Below, one piece after another: positions 7,081 to 11,362 of a DNA stretch of 11,362 nt. The stretch comes from Oscillospiraceae bacterium. GTDB lineage: Bacteria; Bacillota; Clostridia; Oscillospirales; Oscillospiraceae. Positions within the stretch are counted from its first letter, which is position 1; every line of letters begins with the position of its first letter. The stretch spans positions 1 to 11,362 of the forward strand of contig JAKSQI010000040.1 in the NCBI GenBank assembly GCA_024404215.1. Reading direction: 5' to 3'. The translations under genes were made by a program, and so were the position numbers. The notes under the pieces are model-generated. The model did no database searches. It saw nothing but the letters and a program-made list of their open reading frames with translations, and was not told the DNA's origin.

Positions 7081-7605
7081 ATGCCCAACGCAAAAGTGCT
7101 TTCTGAGAAGCAGGCTATCGTTGCTGAACTGACCGCTAAGCTGCAGAGCGCAACCGCTGGTGTAATCGTTGATTATTCTGGTATCAGTGTTGCTGATGAT
7201 ACTGCTATGCGTCGTAAGATGCGTGAAGCCAATGTTGACTACTCTGTAGTTAAGAACACTCTTCTTAGATTTGCTATCAAGAATGCAGGTCTTGATGAAC
7301 TGGATTCCGTTCTGAACGGTACCACTTCTATTGCTGTCTGCGAAACTGATGCCGTAGCTCCCGCTAAGATTATCAAGGAATACGCTGACAAGCTCAATGA
7401 CTGCTTCGAAATCAAGGGTGGCTTCATGGATGGTAAGGTACTGTCCCTGGATGAGATTAACGCCCTGGCTAGCATTCCCGCTCTGCCTGTACTGCAGGCT
7501 CAGGTTCTGGGTACCATGCTGGCTCCCATTTCCAGCTTGGCCTGCGTAATCAAGGCCATCGCCGAAAAGCTCGGCGGCCCTGCAGAAGAAGTTGCTGCAG
7601 AATAA
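7081..7605 (+). CDS. rplJ: 50S ribosomal protein L10 (uL10)
   Basis: This 174-residue protein is the base of the ribosomal stalk. It binds 23S rRNA with its N-terminal domain and carries L7/L12 dimers on its C-terminal helix. The N-terminal part (SEKQAIVAELTAKL, then GVIVDYSGISVADDTAMRRKMRE and YSVVKNTLLRFA) is typical L10. The PALPVLQAQVLGTMLAPI segment and the acidic/Ala-rich C-terminal helix also match. GGAGGTG (7068–7074), six bases upstream, fixes the start at 7081; upstream in-frame codons lie inside the attenuator and are not used. It forms a two-gene unit with rplL, 34 nt downstream. Codon use is markedly selective, as expected for high expression. It is controlled by the leader just upstream. 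The usual neighbours rplK–rplA are not present here. Confidence 0.97.
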   Translation: MPNAKVLSEKQAIVAELTAKLQSATAGVIVDYSGISVADDTAMRRKMREANVDYSVVKNTLLRFAIKNAGLDELDSVLNGTTSIAVCETDAVAPAKIIKEYADKLNDCFEIKGGFMDGKVLSLDEINALASIPALPVLQAQVLGTMLAPISSLACVIKAIAEKLGGPAEEVAAE

Positions 7606-7639
7606 GTATTTATTAACATTATTTTAGGAGGATTTTAAA

Positions 7640-8011
7640 ATGGCTAGCGAAAAGATTGCTGCTCTGATTGAAGAAGTTAAAGCTCTGACCGTTATCGAGC
7701 TTTCCGAACTGGTACACGCTCTGGAAGAGGAATTCGGTGTATCCGCTGCTGCTATGGCTGCTCCTGCTGCCGGCGCTGCTGCTCCTGCTGCTGAAGAGAA
7801 GACCGAGTTTGACGTTGTTATGACCAGCTTTGGTGCTGAGAAGATCAAGGTCATCAAGGAAGTTCGTGGTATCACCGGTCTGGGTCTGGCTGAGGCCAAG
7901 GCTCTGGTTGAAGGCGTTCCTGCCAAGATCAAGGAAGCCGTTTCCAAGGATGATGCTGAGGCCATCAAGGCTCAGCTGACTGCTGTTGGCGCTGAAGTAG
8001 AAATCAAGTAA
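7640..8011 (+). CDS. rplL: 50S ribosomal protein L7/L12 (bL12)
   Basis: This is the 123-residue stalk protein that recruits and stimulates translational GTPases. The N-terminal dimerisation domain (about 1–32, EKIAALIEEVKALTVIEL) is followed by an Ala/Pro/Gly-rich hinge (about 37–53). The conserved C-terminal domain contains EKIKVIKEVRGITGLGLAEA and the KALVEGVPAKIKE region. Length and domain order are exactly normal. AGGAGG (7626–7631) lies eight bases before the ATG. It is co-transcribed with rplJ and followed by a strong terminator. rpoB, the usual next gene or near neighbour, is absent; an amino-acid transporter follows instead. Confidence 0.98.
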   Translation: MASEKIAALIEEVKALTVIELSELVHALEEEFGVSAAAMAAPAAGAAAPAAEEKTEFDVVMTSFGAEKIKVIKEVRGITGLGLAEAKALVEGVPAKIKEAVSKDDAEAIKAQLTAVGAEVEIK

Positions 8012-8030
8012 TTCTTTTTTACTGATTATC

Positions 8031-8063
8031 AAGAAAACCGGAGGCAACTCCGGTTTTCTTTTT
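8031..8063 (+). terminator. Intrinsic terminator after rplL
   Basis: A perfect 13-bp stem (AAGAAAACCGGAG and its complement) closed by a GCAA tetraloop is followed by further T's. It lies 20 nt after the rplL stop, so it ends the rplJ–rplL transcript and separates it from the transporter operon. Confidence 0.92.
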
Positions 8064-8068
8064 GGAAC

Positions 8069-8097
8069 TTTACTTTAGCGCTTTAATGTGATATGAT
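8069..8097 (+). promoter_or_regulatory. Sigma-A promoter of the amino-acid ABC transporter operon
   Basis: TTTACT (8069–8074, four of six to the −35 consensus) is followed by a 17-base spacer and TATGAT (8092–8097, five of six), with an extended −10 TG at 8089–8090. It sits directly between the rplL terminator and the ribosome binding site of the binding-protein gene, giving a leader of roughly 25 nt. Confidence 0.72.
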
Positions 8098-8128
8098 TTC
8101 ACTATCTTTATAAAAAGGAGATTAACAA

Positions 8129-9025
8129 ATGAAAAAACTACTTGCCCTGCTGCTGGCATTGTGCCTGGTAGCCGGTCTGGCAGCCTGTGGCTCTGCCAAG
8201 ACAGAAACTCCCGCTAAAACCGATGAACCCGCTGTGACTGAAGAACCTGCAAAAGCTGAGGAACCCGCTACTGAGGCTGCGGAGCCTGCAGCGGAAGACG
8301 AAGAACCGTCCGATGCCGAAGCCCGTACCTTCATTATGGGTATCGATGCCGAGTATCCTCCCTTCAGCTACTTGGACGATGATGGTAACTACTCCGGTTT
8401 TGACGTTGAAATCTGTAAAGCTGCCTGCGAAAAGCTTGGATGGAACTTTGAAGTATTTGGTGTTAACTGGGATGAAAAGCTTATTCAGCTGGATTCCAAC
8501 GAGTGTGACTGTGTATGGTCCGGCATGACCATTTTGGACAGCATGATTGAAAGTGGTTATGTGATTTCCAAGCCTTACTATGATAATACTCAGGTTCTGC
8601 TGGTTAAGGCTGACAGCGGTTTGACCTCTTCTGCTGACTTGGCTGGTAAGGACGTTGCTGTTCAGCTGGGTACCTCAGGCGAGTCTCTGCTGAATGGTGA
8701 CCTGGCAGATTTGGCCGAAACCTTTAACAATGTAATTACCTGTGATAGCTTCCTTAAGTGCTTCACCGAGCTGGGCGGTAACGCTGTTGACGCTGTATTT
8801 GTTGACCTGCCTGTTGCAACTGCCTATGCTGCTGAAAATGAAGGCTATACCATCATTAATGAAAACCTTGGTGCTGAGCAGTATGGCATTGCTTTCCGCT
8901 CCGGCGATACTGAGCTCTGCGCTGCCATTGAGGGTGCTGTTGCCGAGCTGGTATCCGATGGTACCTATGCTGCCATTGCTGCCAACTATCCTGATATCGT
9001 CAACAACCTGCTTTTCCTCAACTGA
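8129..9025 (+). CDS. Polar amino-acid ABC transporter substrate-binding lipoprotein
   Basis: This lipoprotein of 298 residues captures an amino acid or related solute and delivers it to the permease encoded next. A signal peptide (MKKLLALLLALCLVAGLAAC) ends in the lipobox LAAC with Cys20 as the lipid attachment site. A low-complexity linker rich in Pro, Glu and Ala (about 23–66) tethers the type-II periplasmic-binding domain (about 67–298). That domain shows FIMGIDAEYPPFSYLDDDG and GFDVEICKAACEKLG, characteristic of the family-3 solute-binding fold. The start is set by AAGGAG (8115–8120). Codon use is strongly biased, like the ribosomal genes before it, suggesting abundant product. It ends with tandem stops TGA TAA, then a hairpin, then the permease. 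The mature domain has seven cysteines, unusual for an exported protein. The ligand cannot be assigned from sequence alone. Confidence 0.93.
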   Translation: MKKLLALLLALCLVAGLAACGSAKTETPAKTDEPAVTEEPAKAEEPATEAAEPAAEDEEPSDAEARTFIMGIDAEYPPFSYLDDDGNYSGFDVEICKAACEKLGWNFEVFGVNWDEKLIQLDSNECDCVWSGMTILDSMIESGYVISKPYYDNTQVLLVKADSGLTSSADLAGKDVAVQLGTSGESLLNGDLADLAETFNNVITCDSFLKCFTELGGNAVDAVFVDLPVATAYAAENEGYTIINENLGAEQYGIAFRSGDTELCAAIEGAVAELVSDGTYAAIAANYPDIVNNLLFLN

Positions 9026-9059
9026 TAACCGAACGAAAAGGCTTTTCGGCCTAAAACCA

Positions 9060-9090
9060 TTAAACCCGGAAGTCATGCTTCCGGGTTTAA
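9060..9090 (+). other. Intercistronic hairpin without U-tract
   Basis: TTAAACCCGGAAG and its exact complement form a 13-bp stem with a TCATG loop in the 101-nt gap between the binding-protein and permease genes. The bases after it (TCGGCAC) are not a U-run, so it is unlikely to be an efficient terminator. A 3'-end stabilising or processing hairpin that keeps binding-protein mRNA in excess over permease mRNA is the likely role. Confidence 0.75.
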
Positions 9091-9126
9091 TCGGCACTTG
9101 ATACCCCGTCAAGGAGGAATTCATTC

Positions 9127-9774
9127 ATGTCTTTAAGGACCATGATTTTAAAGATGAGCGAAGGCCTGGGAAGAACCTGTGCCATCTTCTTTTTAACACT
9201 GATTATTTCTCTACCCATCGGAATTGTTGTGGCTCTTCTGCGCATGAGCAAGAACCGGATTATTTCCAATGTATTTCGTTTTATTATCTCTGTTTTAAGA
9301 GGTACTCCTCTTATGCTTCAGCTGTTGGCTGTTACTTATGGTCCCTACTACCTGTTTGGATTTTCGGTTTCCAGGAATAAGCTCATTCCGGTAGTAATTG
9401 CTTTTGCCATTAATTATGCTTCCTATTTTGCAGAAATCTATCGTGGAGGCATTGAGTCCATGCCTGTAGGGCAGTATGAGGCTGCCGAGGCATTAGGCTA
9501 TACCAAGGCTCAAACCTTTATTCGTATTATCATGCCTCAGGTATTTAAACGCATCCTTCCCAGCATTACCAATGAAATTGTCACATTGGTTAAGGATACT
9601 TCTATCGCTTTCACCGTTTCCTATCAGGAGATGTTTACCATAGGCAAGCAAATTGCCAACTCTCAAACCAGCTTTACTCCATTTGTTGTTGCCGGAGTAT
9701 TCTACTTTATCTTTAACGCTGTTGTAGACTTTGGCATGGGCAAGGTTGAAAAGAAATTGGACTACTACCGATAA
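9127..9774 (+). CDS. Polar amino-acid ABC transporter permease (HisM/GlnP type)
   Basis: This 215-residue inner-membrane subunit forms the translocation channel for the imported solute, normally as a dimer. Hydrophobic segments are visible at about residues 18–39 (AIFFLTLIISLPIGIVVALL), 49–75, 84–100 and 185–205. The start of the family domain resembles the GLGRTCAIFF pattern, and RGTPLMLQL is the classic HisM/GlnP signature. The EAA loop that contacts the ATPase reads EAAEALGYTKAQTFIRIIMP from residue 118. AAGGAGG (9111–9117) precedes the ATG by nine bases. The ATPase gene follows after 12 nt. The length is normal for the family, and a single permease gene implies a homodimeric channel. Confidence 0.95.
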   Translation: MSLRTMILKMSEGLGRTCAIFFLTLIISLPIGIVVALLRMSKNRIISNVFRFIISVLRGTPLMLQLLAVTYGPYYLFGFSVSRNKLIPVVIAFAINYASYFAEIYRGGIESMPVGQYEAAEALGYTKAQTFIRIIMPQVFKRILPSITNEIVTLVKDTSIAFTVSYQEMFTIGKQIANSQTSFTPFVVAGVFYFIFNAVVDFGMGKVEKKLDYYR

Positions 9775-9786
9775 GGAGGTTTCGTT

Positions 9787-10548
9787 ATGATTTTGGAAAT
9801 GAATCACATTCAAAAATCCTTTAACGACCTCAGCGTATTAAAGGATATCACTTTTGGTGTTGATAAAGGTGATGTAGTCAGCATTATTGGTCCCTCCGGC
9901 AGTGGCAAAAGTACTCTTCTTCGCTGTGCTACCTTTTTGGAAACCATTAACAGCGGTGAAATCCTTTATGAGGGTACTGTGGCCGCTTCAACACCTCAAG
10001 GTCAGGATAAAGCAGTATATGCTCAAAAAGCAGAAATCCGTCGGATGAAGGGGCTGTTTGGACTTGTTTTTCAACAATTCAATCTCTTCCCGCATTTTGA
10101 TGTGATGAAAAACATTATGGATGCGCCCCTTACGGTACAGAAACGGGATAAAGCTGAGGTCGAAGAAGAGGCTATTGCTTTGATTCGCAAAATGGGATTG
10201 GAAGGTCGTGAGCACTACTATCCTTGTCAGTTATCAGGCGGACAGCAGCAACGCGTTGCCATTGCCAGAGCCCTTGCGGGCAAGCCTGATATTCTTTTCT
10301 TTGATGAGCCAACCTCAGCGTTGGACCCAGAGCTGACCGGTGAGGTCCTTAAGGTTATACGCGAACTGGCAGAGGAAAAAATGACCATGGTAATTGTTAC
10401 TCACGAAATGCCCTTTGCAAAAGCTGTTAGTGATCGAGTTATTTTCATGGATGGCGGCGTCATCGTAGAGCAGGGAAGTCCGGACATTGTGCTGGGGAAC
10501 CCGACTCAGGAACGAACCCGCCAGTTCCTGCAGAATTATTCGCGCTGA
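9787..10548 (+). CDS. Polar amino-acid ABC transporter ATP-binding protein (GlnQ/HisP type)
   Basis: This 253-residue cytoplasmic ATPase powers the importer. All nucleotide-binding motifs are intact: Walker A GPSGSGKST (35–43), Q-loop FQQFNLFPH (Gln96/97), signature LSGGQQQRVA (149–153 for LSGGQ), Walker B ILFFDEPTSALDP (Asp173, Glu174) and the H-loop VTHEM (His206). The LFPHFDVMKNI and SALDPEL stretches are typical of the amino-acid importer subfamily. Between Walker A and the Q-loop there is a somewhat long segment (about 63–88). AAGGAGG (9773–9779), overlapping the permease stop, sits seven bases before the start. Its TGA stop shares a base with the ATG of the next gene (TGATG), so the downstream enzyme is translated in coupling with it. 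Confidence 0.96.
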   Translation: MILEMNHIQKSFNDLSVLKDITFGVDKGDVVSIIGPSGSGKSTLLRCATFLETINSGEILYEGTVAASTPQGQDKAVYAQKAEIRRMKGLFGLVFQQFNLFPHFDVMKNIMDAPLTVQKRDKAEVEEEAIALIRKMGLEGREHYYPCQLSGGQQQRVAIARALAGKPDILFFDEPTSALDPELTGEVLKVIRELAEEKMTMVIVTHEMPFAKAVSDRVIFMDGGVIVEQGSPDIVLGNPTQERTRQFLQNYSR

Positions 10549-11324
10549 TGGAATACTATTTCTTTGACCCATCCGGTAATCGCACAGCATTAATTCCGGT
10601 AGCTGGTGCGGAAGAGTATCGGCTTGAATATGCAAAAGAAATAATGGAAAAGGAACCGACCTGCGAGCAGGTTGGTTTCGTCCATCCGGTCAATGGAACG
10701 GCCGACCTTCGTTTGCAGATGGCAGGCGGAGAGTTCTGCGGTAATGCTTCTCTTTGTGCTGCTGCATGGTTTGCCATGCTTCATGAGATTAAACCCGGAC
10801 AGCAGGAGTCAGTCAAGCTTGAGGTTTCCGGAAGCTCTGCTGTTCTCAGTGCCGAGATTCATTGCCTGAAAACAACTGACACCCTTGAATATGAAGGCAG
10901 TATTCAGATGCCTGTCATTCAAGATATTCATCCTATCTGCTTTGCAGAGGGGGAATACCCAGTTGTTTTTATGCCCGGCATTCTGCATGCGATTGTGCCG
11001 GAAAGCTTTGGCCGTGAAAAGGCGTTAAACTGTATCCGCAGGTGGTGCAAGCAGCTTAATGCCGCTTGTTTGGGTATCATGCTTCTAAGCAGCGATTCAT
11101 GCCGCATTACGCCCCTGGTCTATGTGCCGGGTTCTGACACCCTGGTTTGGGAACAGTCCTGTGCAAGCGGAACAGCAGCTGTGGGTGCCTGGCTTGCAGC
11201 CAAGGAAAAGAGAGCTCTGTCTCGGAGCTTTACGGAACCTGGAGGAAGCTTGTCTGTTGAAGCCGCACCGAATGGACAGGTTATTCTTCATAATCAAATC
11301 AAGCTTATTCGACATCAATACTGA
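10548..11324 (+). CDS. DapF-superfamily cofactor-independent amino-acid racemase/epimerase
   Basis: This 258-residue protein shows the two half-site cysteines of the diaminopimelate epimerase fold: Cys64 in GGEFCGNASLCAAAW and Cys205 in EQSCASGTAAVGAW. In DapF and relatives such as the CntK histidine racemase, a thiolate/thiol pair removes and returns the alpha proton without a cofactor. It is shorter than classical DapF (about 275) and lacks the clear NGNDF-type N-terminal motif; it begins MEYYFFDPSGN. It is therefore probably a divergent racemase rather than the lysine-pathway DapF. It has no ribosome binding site of its own; its ATG overlaps the ATPase stop (TGATG), a strong sign of coupled expression with the importer. 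A substrate imported by that transporter, or derived from it, is the natural guess. Which amino acid it acts on cannot be told from sequence. A PhzF-type isomerase is less likely because both cysteines are present. Confidence 0.85.
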   Translation: MEYYFFDPSGNRTALIPVAGAEEYRLEYAKEIMEKEPTCEQVGFVHPVNGTADLRLQMAGGEFCGNASLCAAAWFAMLHEIKPGQQESVKLEVSGSSAVLSAEIHCLKTTDTLEYEGSIQMPVIQDIHPICFAEGEYPVVFMPGILHAIVPESFGREKALNCIRRWCKQLNAACLGIMLLSSDSCRITPLVYVPGSDTLVWEQSCASGTAAVGAWLAAKEKRALSRSFTEPGGSLSVEAAPNGQVILHNQIKLIRHQY

Positions 11325-11329
11325 AATAA

Positions 11330-11362
11330 GGGGCTGTCTCAAAATGCGAAAAACATATTGAG
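11330..11362 (+). terminator. Palindrome cut by the right edge: probable operon terminator or dispersed palindromic element
   Basis: Five bases after the racemase stop, GGGGCTGTCTCAAAATG (11330–11346) is followed by a CGAAAAA loop and CATATTGAG, which pairs with the end of the left arm (eight of nine positions). The window ends in mid-stem. If the pairing continues, the next bases would be ACAGCCCC, giving a 17-position stem, with a T-run expected after it. GGGGCTGTCTCAAAA also resembles the ends of some insertion sequences, so a mobile-element end remains possible. Confidence 0.6.

Noticed and set aside
7619..8047. Long minus-strand open frames (up to 142 codons) across rplL
   Set aside because: They are mirror frames of a strongly codon-biased gene, have no family resemblance, and rplL itself is unmistakable.
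8195..8325. Repeat-like coding stretch in the binding-protein linker as a DNA repeat or CRISPR
   Set aside because: It encodes a degenerate Pro/Glu/Ala linker; there are no regularly spaced identical repeats. No CRISPR array is seen anywhere in the window.
9060..9090. Calling the intercistronic hairpin a terminator
   Set aside because: No U-tract follows, and the permease and ATPase genes downstream have no visible promoter of their own, so full termination would silence them.
10548..11324. Naming the last gene dapF
   Set aside because: Both catalytic cysteines are present, but the N-terminal NGNDF-type motif and usual length are not, and the context is transport rather than lysine biosynthesis.

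Overview
The window looks like chromosomal core DNA from a low-to-moderate G+C Firmicute, most likely a member of the Clostridia. The grounds are the rlmN–prpC–prkC–rsgA gene order, strong AGGAGG ribosome binding sites, an L10-leader attenuator, a PASTA-domain kinase, a lipoprotein solute-binding protein and a CCA-encoded tRNA. The exact family cannot be fixed from this stretch.

Layout. Bases 1–4952 (+) are a compact operon: the 3' half of rlmN (cut by the left edge), a PP2C phosphatase (prpC/stp), a membrane PASTA Ser/Thr kinase (prkC), the ribosome-assembly GTPase rsgA, and a xylose-isomerase-like TIM-barrel protein at the place where Firmicutes usually carry rpe. A 12-bp hairpin terminator closes the operon and also serves the converging trmL gene (−, 4996–5457). 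Upstream of trmL on the same strand lie a strong intrinsic terminator, a tRNA-Val(GAC) gene and its near-consensus promoter (TTGACA–17–TAATAT). Next on the + strand is pepT (peptidase T, 5702–6904). Then comes a promoter, an L10-leader attenuator, and rplJ–rplL with its own terminator. These ribosomal genes are separated from their usual neighbours rplKA and rpoBC. From 8069 on there is a promoter and a polar-amino-acid ABC importer (lipoprotein binding protein, permease, ATPase). Its last gene is stop/start-coupled (TGATG) to a DapF-superfamily cofactor-independent racemase/epimerase. The right edge cuts through a long palindrome, probably the operon terminator or a dispersed palindromic element.

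How the genes work together. The first block joins translation quality control (RlmN, RsgA) with the muropeptide-sensing PrkC/PrpC phosphorylation switch. The second block is tRNA supply and tRNA wobble-base modification (TrmL). The third is peptide hydrolysis (PepT). The fourth is the ribosomal stalk (L10/L12), autoregulated through its leader. The last block imports an amino acid and probably inverts its stereochemistry or that of a related compound.

I found no clearly undescribed system. The most interesting points are the racemase-type gene translationally coupled to an importer, the TIM-barrel protein that keeps all nine endonuclease IV-like metal ligands in the rpe position, and the tRNA–terminator–trmL arrangement.
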